Origin: Flavobacterium sp. Root186
Lineage (GTDB): Bacteria > Bacteroidota > Bacteroidia > Flavobacteriales > Flavobacteriaceae
Assembly: GCF_001428525.1 (NCBI RefSeq)
Contig: NZ_LMHW01000014.1
Location: 186,001-250,000 of the forward strand
Direction of reading: 5' to 3'
Length of the DNA: 64,000 nucleotides
In this document: piece by piece, positions 8,046-15,980 of the stretch
Layout: each line of letters opens with the position of its first letter
Position numbering within the stretch: position 1 is the first letter of the stretch
The notes under the pieces: model-generated
Told to the model about the DNA's origin: nothing
Databases searched by the model: none
What the model saw: only the letters and a program-made list of their open reading frames with translations
Program-made: the position numbers and the translations under genes

Positions 8046-9260
8046 ATGCTAGATATTCAAAAAATAAGATCTGATTTTCCGATTCTTTCTCAAACTGTAA
8101 ACGGAAAACCTTTAGTATATTTCGACAACGGAGCTACTTCGCAAAAACCACAAATTGTGATCGATGCCGAAGTAAAATATTATCAGGAAATAAACGCCAA
8201 CATTCACAGAGGTGTTCACACATTAAGTCAATTAGCTACTGATGCTTACGAAATTTCTCGTGGCAAAGTAAAAGAACATATAAATGCGAAACATGCTCAC
8301 GAAGTACTTTTTACTTCGGGAACAACGCACGGAATCAATTTAGTAACGAATGGTTTTGCATCTATTTTAAAACCGGGCGACGAAGTAATTGTTTCTTCTT
8401 TGGAACACCACAGTAATATTGTGCCTTGGCAAATGTTATGCGAAAAAACAGGAGCCACTTTAAAAGTAATTCCCATGAACGAAGACGGCGAATTGATTCT
8501 TGAAGAATTTGATGCGCTGCTTTCAGAAAAAACAAAAGTGGTTACGGTTAATCATATTTCAAATGCACTGGGAATCATTAATCCAATAAAATATATTATT
8601 GACAAAGCGCACGCTGTTGGTGCTGCCGTTTTGATTGATGGCGCGCAGGCAGTTCCGCATTTAAAACCAAATGTTCAGGAATTAGATTGCGATTTTTATG
8701 CTTTTTCAGGTCATAAAATGTGTGGTCCAACGGGAACTGGAATTTTGTATGGAAAAGAAGAATGGTTAAATAAACTTCCTCCTTATCAAGGCGGTGGTGA
8801 GATGATCAAAGAAGTTACTTTTGAGAAAACAACTTACGCAGATCTTCCACATAAATTTGAAGCCGGAACTCCAAATATTGCCGGCGGAATTGTTTTAGGA
8901 ACTGCAATTGATTATTTAAACAGTGTTGGTTTTGAGAATATTCACGAATATGAAACTGAGCTTTTAGATTACGCTACAAAACGTTTATCTGAAATTGAAG
9001 GTTTAAGAATCTACGGAACAGGAAAAAATAAAGCTTCTGTAATCTCGTTTAATATTGATGGTATTCATCCATATGATGTTGGTTCAATTATTGACAAATT
9101 AGGAATTGCAGTAAGAACCGGACATCATTGCGCGCAGCCAATTATGAATTTCTTCTGTATTCCGGGAACGATTCGTGCTTCATTCTCATTCTATAATACA
9201 AAAGAAGAAATTGACCAAATGATCGACGCCGTTAAAAAGGCACAAATAATGCTAAGCTAA
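8046..9260 (+). CDS. sufS: Cysteine desulfurase SufS
   Basis: A 404-residue PLP-dependent group II cysteine desulfurase that takes sulfur from L-cysteine for Fe-S assembly. The PLP-binding lysine is in FSGHKMCGPTGTG and the catalytic cysteine in RTGHHCAQP. The short loop around this cysteine is typical of SufS, which needs SufE as sulfur acceptor; sufE lies 440 bp downstream. EHHSNIVPW and DGAQAVPH are further family motifs. The start gives the usual MLDIQKIRSDFPIL. Confidence 0.96.
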   Translation: MLDIQKIRSDFPILSQTVNGKPLVYFDNGATSQKPQIVIDAEVKYYQEINANIHRGVHTLSQLATDAYEISRGKVKEHINAKHAHEVLFTSGTTHGINLVTNGFASILKPGDEVIVSSLEHHSNIVPWQMLCEKTGATLKVIPMNEDGELILEEFDALLSEKTKVVTVNHISNALGIINPIKYIIDKAHAVGAAVLIDGAQAVPHLKPNVQELDCDFYAFSGHKMCGPTGTGILYGKEEWLNKLPPYQGGGEMIKEVTFEKTTYADLPHKFEAGTPNIAGGIVLGTAIDYLNSVGFENIHEYETELLDYATKRLSEIEGLRIYGTGKNKASVISFNIDGIHPYDVGSIIDKLGIAVRTGHHCAQPIMNFFCIPGTIRASFSFYNTKEEIDQMIDAVKKAQIMLS

Positions 9261-9271
9261 CATCTATTTTT

Positions 9272-9697
9272 ATGAGAATACTATCTTTATTGCTTTTAAC
9301 CCTTTTTATTGCAACCGGCTGCTGCAGTCAAAAAAAGACAAACATGGCTACAACTCAAATTGAATATTCTGCCCTTTCAAGAGGATATTATAAAAAGATT
9401 GTAGTTCAAAATCAGACTGTTTATGTTACAAACGGCAGAGATCAACAGCCGATTGAAACTAAAATTGACGATGCGAAATGGAACAAAATTGTTGCTGAAT
9501 TTTCAAAAGTAGATTTAAACAAACTTTCGGCATTAAAAGCACCAACTGAAAAACGTTTTTATGACGGTGCTGCGATTGGAAATTTAAAAATAACTCAAGA
9601 TCAAAAAACATACGAAACAGCAGGTTTCGACAATGGTTTTCCTCCAAAGGAAATTGAAAAACTGGTAAATTTACTGGTTGATTTTGCTAAAGAATAA
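9272..9697 (+). CDS. Putative lipoprotein between sufS and sufE
   Basis: A 141-residue protein with a lipoprotein signal (MRILSLLLLTLFIATGC; the lipobox ATGC puts the lipidated cysteine at residue 17). The mature part has no motif I can name. It begins 11 bp after sufS and ends 2 bp before sufE, so it is surely co-transcribed. A membrane lipoprotein inside a cytoplasmic Fe-S operon is unexpected, but similar small lipoproteins do occur next to suf genes in flavobacteria as far as I recall. Function unknown. Confidence 0.65.
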   Translation: MRILSLLLLTLFIATGCCSQKKTNMATTQIEYSALSRGYYKKIVVQNQTVYVTNGRDQQPIETKIDDAKWNKIVAEFSKVDLNKLSALKAPTEKRFYDGAAIGNLKITQDQKTYETAGFDNGFPPKEIEKLVNLLVDFAKE

Positions 9698-9699
9698 TT

Positions 9700-10125
9700 A
9701 TGACAATTAAAGAAATACAAAACGAAATAATAGACGAATTTTCGATGTTCGACGACTGGATGCAGCGTTATGAATATATCATCGAACTGGGAAAAAGTCT
9801 TCCTTTAATTAAAGAAGAATACAAAACCGATGAGAATTTAATTAAAGGCTGCCAGTCAAAAGTCTGGTTACAAGGTGAACAAAACGACGATAAAATTGTT
9901 TTCACAGCAGACAGCGATGCTATTTTAACTAAAGGGATAATCGCAATTTTAATTCGTGCTTTCTCTAATCAAAAAGCAGAAGACATTATAAGTGCTGACA
10001 CTGAATTTATAGACGAAATTGGTTTAAAAGAACATTTATCAGCAACACGTGCAAACGGATTGGTTTCGATGATAAAAAACATCAAAATGTACGCTTTGGC
10101 TTTTGATGCAAAAAACAAAAATTAA
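9700..10125 (+). CDS. sufE: Sulfur acceptor protein SufE
   Basis: A 141-residue SufE that accepts persulfide from SufS and stimulates its activity. The acceptor cysteine lies in LIKGCQSKVWL (residue about 51), and DDWMQRYEYIIELGK at the N-terminus and the RANGLVSMIKNIK tail are characteristic. It follows the lipoprotein gene with a 2-bp gap. A large inverted repeat begins right after the stop. Confidence 0.95.
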   Translation: MTIKEIQNEIIDEFSMFDDWMQRYEYIIELGKSLPLIKEEYKTDENLIKGCQSKVWLQGEQNDDKIVFTADSDAILTKGIIAILIRAFSNQKAEDIISADTEFIDEIGLKEHLSATRANGLVSMIKNIKMYALAFDAKNKN

Positions 10126-10127
10126 AT

Positions 10128-10224
10128 TTTTTCCACCATATAAGTTATATAAGAAAATTTAAGTTTTGTGCTTAAATTATTCGCAATCCATTTGAACCTT
10201 ATACAACTTATATGGTGAAAAAAC
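10128..10224. repeat. Palindromic element, ATATAAGTTATATAAG family
   Basis: TTTTTTCCACCATATAAG and its continuation (10128-10154) pair with CTTATACAACTTATATGG and its continuation (10199-10224), giving a roughly 26-bp imperfect stem around a 44-nt spacer. Single copies of the right arm recur at 10728-10765 and 50659-50690, each just upstream of a start codon. The A- and T-rich ends would let it act as a terminator for sufE. Confidence 0.6.
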
Positions 10225-10277
10225 CCATAAAGTAAGTTTTATCTTTCTTTTATTTCTTGTTATTGTGAAAAAAACAG

Positions 10278-10687
10278 ATGATAACAAAGAAATATTTGAC
10301 TGAATTAATTTATCATGTTAATGGAGCGGCGATTGAAGTTCATAAAAATATTGGAGCAGGACTTATAGAAAGTATTTATCATCAGTGCATGATGAAGGAA
10401 TTATCTATTAGAGGAATTAATTTTAAATCTGAATTAGTAATTCCAGTTGAATATAAAGGTTTGGAATTAGCGTCTGATCTAAGATGTGATTTGTTATTGA
10501 GAATTGTTTAGTTCTTGAATTAAAAGCAGTTGATCAAATTATACCAATTCATATTGCAAAACTTATGTCTTATATGAAACTTTTAAAGTCGCCAATAGGA
10601 TTAATGATAAATTTTAATGTTACAAATATTTACTACGAAGGACAAAAAACATACGTCAACGAATTATACCGCTGGCAAGAAGATTAA
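10278..10687 (+). pseudogene. Frameshifted GxxExxY protein gene
   Basis: The first frame (10278-10511) encodes the start of a GxxExxY-family protein, with GAAIEVHKNIGAGLIESIY and LELASDLRCDLLL, then hits TAG at 10509. The continuation is in another frame from about 10499 (ENCLVLELKAVDQIIPIH, then LINFNV and YRWQED) to TAA at 10685-10687. One missing base near 10497-10501 explains the break. The family, about 125-135 residues, has no settled function but shows a PD-(D/E)xK-like ELK motif. It interrupts the suf cluster between sufE and the DUF59 gene. Confidence 0.8.
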
Positions 10688-10727
10688 ATATAAAAATAAA
10701 GCATCATATTTTTATTTAAGCAACTCA

Positions 10728-10765
10728 TTTTAAATGAACTTATATAACTTATATGGTGAAAAAAC
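10728..10765 (+). repeat. Single-arm copy of the ATATAAGTT repeat
   Basis: TTAAATGAACTTATATAACT followed by TATATGGTGAAAAAAC ends 8 bp before the ATG of the DUF59 gene. It is almost identical to 50659-50690 and to the right arm of 10128-10224. Confidence 0.6.
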
Positions 10766-10772
10766 AAAAACA

Positions 10773-11096
10773 ATGGAACAAGAAATAAACACAAACGAAT
10801 TAGGAGAATCAATCGTAAAAGTTTTAAAAGGAATTTACGACCCTGAGATTCCTGTTGATATTTATGAATTAGGATTAATTTACGACGTAATGGTAAATAC
10901 AGATTATGAAGTAAAAATCCTGATGACATTAACATCTCCAAACTGCCCGGTTGCAGAAAGTTTACCAAGAGAAGTGGAAGAAAAAGTAAAAACAATCGAA
11001 TACATCAAAGATGTTGACGTAGAAATCACTTTCGATCCGCCTTGGAGCAAAGATTTAATGAGCGAAGAAGCAAAATTAGAATTAGGAATGCTTTAA
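10773..11096 (+). CDS. SufT-like DUF59 (MIP18) iron-sulfur assembly factor
   Basis: A 107-residue DUF59/MIP18-family protein that assists maturation of Fe-S proteins in the cytoplasm. It has the family signature GIYDPEIPVDIYELGLIYDV near the N-terminus, the conserved cysteine in TSPNCPVAESLP and the end motif FDPPWSKDLMSEEAKLELG. I use ATG 10773 because the in-frame ATG at 10734 lies inside a repeat element. The gene belongs to the Bacteroidota suf cluster and sits 84 bp upstream of the DUF2480 gene. Confidence 0.9.
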   Translation: MEQEINTNELGESIVKVLKGIYDPEIPVDIYELGLIYDVMVNTDYEVKILMTLTSPNCPVAESLPREVEEKVKTIEYIKDVDVEITFDPPWSKDLMSEEAKLELGML

Positions 11097-11103
11097 AATA
11101 TTT

Positions 11104-11169
11104 GTTTCAGGTTCAAAGTTTCAAGTTTCAGGTTACGCAACTTGAGACTTGAAACCTCAAACTTGAAAC
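11104..11169. repeat. GTTTCAAGTTTCAGG-type palindrome
   Basis: The left arm (11104-11132) is built of GTTTCAGGTTCAAAG and TTTCAAGTTTCAGG words; the right arm (11141-11169) has their complement, CTTGAGACTTGAAACC then TCAAACTTGAAAC. It is the same word family as the repeats around the four-helix-bundle gene at 3554-4110. Confidence 0.5.
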
Positions 11170-11180
11170 TAACTTTTCAC

Positions 11181-11690
11181 ATGGAAGAAATTATCAATAA
11201 AGTTGCCAATAGTGCTTTAGAAGTTTTTGATTTAGAGGATTATTATCCAAAAGGAATGCGTGTGCAGATTGACATTTCGCAATGGCTTTTGGAAGGATTT
11301 TTATTGAAAGAAAAAGACTTTAGAGAACATCTAAAAAATCAGGATTGGTCTCAATACCAAGATCAATATGTGGCTGTACATTGCAGTACAGACGCTATAA
11401 TTCCCGCTTGGGCATTAATTTTGGTTAGTGTGCATTTGGCACCTTTTGCAAAAAAAGTAGTAAACGGAACCATTGAGGATCTGGATTCTAGTTTATATGA
11501 AGAAATTTTAAGTAAAATCGATTATTCAGCATACAAAAACAAACCGGTTATTGTAAAAGGCTGCTCAAAAAAACCGGTTCCTATGCGTGCTTATATTTTA
11601 GCAGCAACTTATTTACAGCCCTTTGCCCGCAGTATTATGTATGGCGAAGCGTGTTCTGCAGTGCCTTTATACAAAGAATCTAAGAAATAA
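11181..11690 (+). CDS. DUF2480 family protein
   Basis: A 169-residue protein of the Bacteroidota-specific DUF2480 family, regularly found next to suf genes in this phylum; its molecular role is unknown. Recognisable segments are LEVFDLEDYYPKG and ISQWLLEGFLLKEKDFRE in the N-terminal half and PVIVKGCSKKPVPMRAY plus YGEACSAVPLY near the end, which hold conserved cysteines that could bind a metal or cluster. It is soluble, with no signal peptide. ATG 11181 follows the palindromic repeat; the upstream in-frame codons belong to that repeat. Confidence 0.85.
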   Translation: MEEIINKVANSALEVFDLEDYYPKGMRVQIDISQWLLEGFLLKEKDFREHLKNQDWSQYQDQYVAVHCSTDAIIPAWALILVSVHLAPFAKKVVNGTIEDLDSSLYEEILSKIDYSAYKNKPVIVKGCSKKPVPMRAYILAATYLQPFARSIMYGEACSAVPLYKESKK

Positions 11691-11736
11691 CCTTCATTTT
11701 CAGGTAATATTCCCTTAACCTTCAGTTGGATTTTAG

Positions 11737-11744
11737 TATATTTG
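11737..11744 (+). promoter_or_regulatory. -7 box of the DUF3078 gene
   Basis: TATATTTG is a perfect TAnnTTTG box 26 bp before the start codon at 11771. No convincing -33 element is seen. Confidence 0.45.
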
Positions 11745-11770
11745 TTAATATACACTTAAACTAAACAACC

Positions 11771-12721
11771 ATGAGAAAGCTGGCGTTATTACTTTTTATA
11801 TTAGCGAACTTTACTTTTGTTCAGGCACAAAATTCAGAAAAAGAACTAATTCAGAATACCGAAAAAGCGGTAAAAAAAATAAACGATACAATTGAGGACG
11901 AAGGATGGAAAGCAAAAGGAACCGTATCTCTTTTGTTAAACCAATCCAGCTTCAATAACTGGATTGCAGGTGGTGAGGATAGTTTCTCTGGTACTTTAGG
12001 AATAAACTATGACTTCAATTACAAAAAAGACGATGTAACCTGGGATAATAAAATCCTTGCTTCTTACGGGCTTTTACAAACTAAAAACACCGATTTCGGA
12101 AAAAAGACTGATGACCGTTTAGAGTTTAATTCAATCGTTGGTAAAAGAGCTTTTGGAGAATGGTATTACTCCTACTTTCTAAACTTTAGAACTCAATTTA
12201 CAACGGGTTATATTTATGGTCAGGATGTCAACGGAAAAGAGATCCGAACAGAAAATACTAAATTCATGTCTCCGGGTTACCTAACTACAGGTCCCGGTAT
12301 TTATTGGTCTAAAGATGAAAATCTAAAAATAAACTTTGCGCCGTTAACTTCAAAATTCACTTTTGTAGATGGAGCTTACACTTCTGGTATTGATCAGGGA
12401 ACCGGGTTACCTTATGTTGATGGAGCTTATTTTGGTGTAGATGCTAATAAAACGATGCGTTACGAGTTAGGTTTTTATGCTTCTGTTTATTACAAATTGG
12501 CCATTATGACTAATGTTACAGCAGAAAACACACTGAATCTTTATTCTAATTATCTGGAAGACCCTCAAAACGTAGACATCAATTACTCTTTAAATATCAT
12601 TATGAAAGTAAACAAGTTCTTGTCGGCAAATTTAGCCTTCCAGGCCATTTATGATGATAATGCTTTTCAAGGCCTTCAAACCAGAGAAGTATTTGGTTTA
12701 GGAGTTAATTTTGGATTTTAA
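11771..12721 (+). CDS. DUF3078 outer-membrane beta-barrel protein
   Basis: A 316-residue exported protein. The signal peptide MRKLALLLFILANFTFVQAQ is followed by the DUF3078 hallmark GTVSLLLNQSSFNNWIAGGE, then alternating beta strands (KILASYGLLQ, DRLEFNSIVGKRAF, WYYSYFLNFRTQF), and the chain ends in an aromatic residue (VNFGF), as expected for a barrel inserted by BAM. Its function is unknown. It has its own promoter and ends at a strong terminator that is duplicated about 870 bp downstream. Confidence 0.85.
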   Translation: MRKLALLLFILANFTFVQAQNSEKELIQNTEKAVKKINDTIEDEGWKAKGTVSLLLNQSSFNNWIAGGEDSFSGTLGINYDFNYKKDDVTWDNKILASYGLLQTKNTDFGKKTDDRLEFNSIVGKRAFGEWYYSYFLNFRTQFTTGYIYGQDVNGKEIRTENTKFMSPGYLTTGPGIYWSKDENLKINFAPLTSKFTFVDGAYTSGIDQGTGLPYVDGAYFGVDANKTMRYELGFYASVYYKLAIMTNVTAENTLNLYSNYLEDPQNVDINYSLNIIMKVNKFLSANLAFQAIYDDNAFQGLQTREVFGLGVNFGF

Positions 12722-12766
12722 TAATCCGCAACACAGCGAAAAGATTCTTATAAAATGTAATACAAT

Positions 12767-12812
12767 AAAAAACGGCTTTTGATTTATTTCAAAAGCCGTT
12801 TCTATTTTTATT
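12767..12812. terminator. Bidirectional terminator, copy A of a 46-bp direct repeat
   Basis: ACGGCTTTTG, a short spacer and CAAAAGCCGT form a 10-bp stem flanked by A- and T-runs. The 46 bases at 12767-12812 are identical to 13638-13683. This copy ends the DUF3078 gene and, in reverse, the zeta-like operon; its last base overlaps the stop codon of the small gene. Confidence 0.9.
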
Positions 12813-12973
12813 TACTTGTTAAATGATTTTGGTTTTATTCGAACGATTTTATCGTCTTTCATAATTACCAATTCAGTATTTGATTTCTTTTTGAACTCAA
12901 TTAATTTATCATAAACCAAATCCATCGCATCTAAAATTTTAGTTTGAGTTGCCGATCTTTTATATGTTTTCAT
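12812..12973 (-). CDS. Small protein (53 aa), putative partner of the zeta-like toxin
   Basis: An unrecognised 53-residue lysine-rich protein (MKTYKRSATQTKILDAMDL at the start, IMKDDKIVRIKPKSFNK at the end). A good ribosome-binding site, AAAAGGAA, sits 5 bp before ATG 12973. Its start overlaps the last 14 bp of the zeta-like gene, a translational-coupling arrangement typical of two-gene modules. The predicted helical N-terminus and basic C-terminus would suit an antitoxin or a nucleic-acid-binding protein. This role is inferred only from the overlap and the neighbour. Confidence 0.6.
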   Translation of the reverse strand: MKTYKRSATQTKILDAMDLVYDKLIEFKKKSNTELVIMKDDKIVRIKPKSFNK

Positions 12974-13544
12974 TATAAATTCCTTTTAGTTTATCGTACT
13001 TAATTTCATTGATTATATCAATCTCACTTTCAAGCATTTTTTCTGCCAATAATTCAGGTTTCCCAAATGAATTATCAAAGATCATAACTTCATCAGCTAT
13101 GGGCAAATATATATTAAATAAGTTTAATATTCCATTAATGTATCTTCGTTTAATAACAGCTGTTTCTATATTATGTCCACCTTCTGTAACTCTAGTTTTT
13201 ACTCTTTCAATCGCAAGCTCAACATCCTGTAACCAGAAAAATAAAAGAATCACTTTATAACCTTTTTTTTGTGCTAACGCAACTTTAGATTTATAACTTT
13301 TAGTCGCTAGTGTGGTTTCAAAAGCAAATATTGTATTAGTATCTAATAATTCATTTATTCTATGAAGCATTATTCTACCAGCCTCAAAAGCTACTTTTTC
13401 AGGTTGAAATGGAGAGAGACCTTTAGCAATTTCATCTGCATTTACAAATTCTTTACAGTTTAAAATTTCAGGAAGTATTGTAAAAGAAGCCGTAGTTTTA
13501 CCAGCTCCATTGCATCCTGAAATTATGTATAAATTCTTACTCAT
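12960..13544 (-). CDS. Zeta-toxin-like P-loop kinase
   Basis: A 194-residue P-loop protein of the zeta toxin family, whose classic members phosphorylate UDP-N-acetylglucosamine or related sugars. Walker A is GCNGAGKTT (residues 10-18), D37 in VNADEIAKGL is the candidate catalytic aspartate, and FAFETTLATKSY and KRRYINGILNLF are family-typical. A 53-residue gene overlaps its 3' end. Many chromosomal relatives have not been shown to be toxic, so the toxin label is provisional. The module lies between two identical terminators, between the convergent DUF3078 and hflX genes, which suggests insertion. Confidence 0.75.
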   Translation of the reverse strand: MSKNLYIISGCNGAGKTTASFTILPEILNCKEFVNADEIAKGLSPFQPEKVAFEAGRIMLHRINELLDTNTIFAFETTLATKSYKSKVALAQKKGYKVILLFFWLQDVELAIERVKTRVTEGGHNIETAVIKRRYINGILNLFNIYLPIADEVMIFDNSFGKPELLAEKMLESEIDIINEIKYDKLKGIYNENI

Positions 13545-13637
13545 TTAAACAAAGATATGAAATATCAATTTTTACTAAATCTTATTTTAGAGATATTTAA
13601 TAAAGTTTTATAACATTCCTGTTTATTCATTATATAA

Positions 13638-13683
13638 AAAAAACGGCTTTTGATTTATTTCAAAAGCCGTTTCTATTTTTATT
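13638..13683. terminator. Bidirectional terminator, copy B of the 46-bp direct repeat
   Basis: Identical over 46 bases to 12767-12812. Here it follows hflX on the minus strand and overlaps the hflX stop codon (13679-13681). Confidence 0.9.
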
Positions 13684-14908
13684 CTTCTTCCTTTTCAACT
13701 GCGTCCTTATAATCAGGATATAAAAACTTATTATATGGAAATCTTGTTATGTGAATCTGACGAACAGCTTCATAAACAGTTTCTCTAAATTCTTCAAAAT
13801 TTTCTTTTTGAGTTGCCGAAATAAACAAAGCGTTATCTTCTCCTACATTACTCATCCAAGTCTGTTTCCATTCTTCAAGAGTCCAGTGTTTTCTGGTTCT
13901 TTCAGTAATCAAATCATCTTCGTCAATAGTTAGATGTTTATAAGCATCGATTTTATTGAAAACCATAATGGTTGGTTTATCGTTACTCTTAATTTCCTGC
14001 AAAGTCTGATTTACAGATTCAATATGATCCTCAAAATCCGGATGCGAAATATCGACAACATGCAAAAGTAAATCGGCTTCGCGAACCTCATCAAGTGTAC
14101 TTTTGAAAGAATCTACCAATTGTGTTGGCAGTTTTCGAATAAATCCAACCGTATCAGAAAGTAAAAATGGTAAGTTTTTAATCACCACTTTTCGAACCGT
14201 TGTATCTAATGTTGCGAATAATTTATTCTCAACAAAAACATCACTTTTCCCAATAGCATTCATCAAAGTCGATTTTCCAACGTTTGTATACCCAACAAGA
14301 GCCACACGAACCATTGCGCCGCGATTGCTTCGTTGAATACTCATTTGTTTGTCGATTGTCTTGATTTTATCTTTCAATAACGAAATTCGGTCACGTACAA
14401 TACGTCTGTCTGTTTCGATCTCTGTTTCACCGGGACCACGCATACCAATTCCCCCTTTTTGACGCTCAAGGTGTGTCCATAAACCAGAAAGTCTTGGCAA
14501 TAAATATATACACTGCGCCAATTCTACCTGCGTTCTCGCATAAGAAGTTTCAGCTCTCTGCGCAAAAATATCCAGAATCAAATTCGTTCTGTCAAGGATT
14601 TTACAATCTATAATTCTTGAAATATTTTTTTGCTGTGATGGTGATAATTCATCATCAAAAATTAAAGTCGATATATTATTCTCTTTTACAAAAAGATTGA
14701 TTTCATCTATTTTACCCGTTCCCACAAAAGTCTTCGGATTCGGGCGTTCCATTTTTTGCGAAAAGCGTTTAATAACTTCACCGCCAGCAGTAAAAGTTAA
14801 AAACTCTAATTCGTCTAAATATTCATTAAGTTTTTCCTCACTTTGATTTTGAGTTATGATACCAACAATGGCTGTTTTCTCAAAATTTATAACTTCTTTC
14901 TCTAACAT
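13679..14908 (-). CDS. hflX: Ribosome-associated GTPase HflX
   Basis: A 409-residue HflX GTPase, which binds the 50S subunit and rescues or splits stalled ribosomes under stress. The N-terminal HflX domain (with NPKTFVGTGKIDEI and the glycine-rich GGIGMRGPGETEIE linker) is followed by a G domain: G1 GYTNVGKST, G3 DTVGFIRKLP, G4 NKID and a G5-like SATQ. Length is normal. The neighbouring zeta-like module appears to have been inserted just after its 3' end. Confidence 0.95.
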   Translation of the reverse strand: MLEKEVINFEKTAIVGIITQNQSEEKLNEYLDELEFLTFTAGGEVIKRFSQKMERPNPKTFVGTGKIDEINLFVKENNISTLIFDDELSPSQQKNISRIIDCKILDRTNLILDIFAQRAETSYARTQVELAQCIYLLPRLSGLWTHLERQKGGIGMRGPGETEIETDRRIVRDRISLLKDKIKTIDKQMSIQRSNRGAMVRVALVGYTNVGKSTLMNAIGKSDVFVENKLFATLDTTVRKVVIKNLPFLLSDTVGFIRKLPTQLVDSFKSTLDEVREADLLLHVVDISHPDFEDHIESVNQTLQEIKSNDKPTIMVFNKIDAYKHLTIDEDDLITERTRKHWTLEEWKQTWMSNVGEDNALFISATQKENFEEFRETVYEAVRQIHITRFPYNKFLYPDYKDAVEKEEE

Positions 14909-15074
14909 ATCTTAAAATAAGCTACAAATTTAATCATTTGTATACTACTACAATTATAGAATTACGTTTTTAAATATTATTTAAAACAATAAACCATCTA
15001 AAAATCATGTTTTACAAAGTGTTTCTTTAATAAAACTTGATTTTTAAATGGCTTGAAAAGGATTCAAAAACTAT

Positions 15075-15932
15075 TTATTCGTAGATAAAAGTTTTCTCTG
15101 TTTTTACAATTCCATTTTCTTCAATTTGAGAGCATGAAATTGGAAAGTTTAATTTGTTGTATTTGTATTTTCGGCTTACTGCAACCAAAGCTGTAGACGA
15201 AGGACTAAAATTCATTTCGTTGTTATATGAAATCGACTCAAAAGGAAATTCGTCTTCATGATATGAAATCATGGGTACAATTACTTTATAATTATCCCCA
15301 AAAAGATTTTGAACAATTAACTGATCTACAGATTTTTTATCATCATAAGTATACGTTTTAGAGATTTTATCTCCAACTAATCCTTTATGTTTTGATACAT
15401 TATCGTTTACATAAACATATTCGATTTTACCAATAATTGCTTTGTTTCTATCACGTGATGTACGTCTAACGATAGTACCATTTTCAATGATATATTCAAT
15501 ATCTTCAACTAAATTTTGGTGATTTGTACTTTTTTTGGTCGTTACTTTTACTCTTGCGCCTTCATAAACAAACGATACAACTTTTGTAATATAATCAGGT
15601 CCTTCCTGATATTTTTTTACAAATTTTGTAATGTTGTTATCAGCATCATACGTGTAATTGATAACTTCTTTCCAGTCGCTACCCACTTTATCTTTAACAG
15701 ACATATCAAGTAAACCCTTTTTGTTATAAAAAAAGTTCTGAATAACGTCTGAAGTTGTAATGGTTTGAAGCTTACCATCTTTAAAAACCATTGTTTTATT
15801 TACAATTTCTCCGTCTTTAGAATTTTGGTAATTCGTTTTTACAATGTTGATTTGCTTTAATTTAACATTGTCCTGACTGTGCATCAAGAATGGAAACACC
15901 ATCATTAAGATGGCAATAAAGTAGGTTTTCAT
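15075..15932 (-). CDS. Secreted YD-repeat-like protein of unknown function
   Basis: A 285-residue exported protein. A signal peptide (MKTYFIAILMMVFPFLMHSQ) precedes a chain of beta hairpins with YD-like motifs such as FFYNKKGLLDM, INYTYDADNNITKFV and SKTYTYDDKKSV, as in the repeats of RHS-type and wall-associated proteins. It is too short to be an RHS toxin and has no C-terminal effector domain that I can see. ATG 15932 is chosen because the upstream start adds 16 residues before the signal peptide. It stands alone between hflX and an IS remnant. Confidence 0.6.
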   Translation of the reverse strand: MKTYFIAILMMVFPFLMHSQDNVKLKQINIVKTNYQNSKDGEIVNKTMVFKDGKLQTITTSDVIQNFFYNKKGLLDMSVKDKVGSDWKEVINYTYDADNNITKFVKKYQEGPDYITKVVSFVYEGARVKVTTKKSTNHQNLVEDIEYIIENGTIVRRTSRDRNKAIIGKIEYVYVNDNVSKHKGLVGDKISKTYTYDDKKSVDQLIVQNLFGDNYKVIVPMISYHEDEFPFESISYNNEMNFSPSSTALVAVSRKYKYNKLNFPISCSQIEENGIVKTEKTFIYE

Positions 15933-15980
15933 TTTGTTTTTGTATTGATTTGGGATGACCAAAATACAAAATTCTGTCAA

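Noticed and set aside
9272-10125. Lipoprotein and sufE as one fused gene
   Set aside because: Two separate frames with their own starts and a 2-bp gap; the SufE N-terminus is complete.
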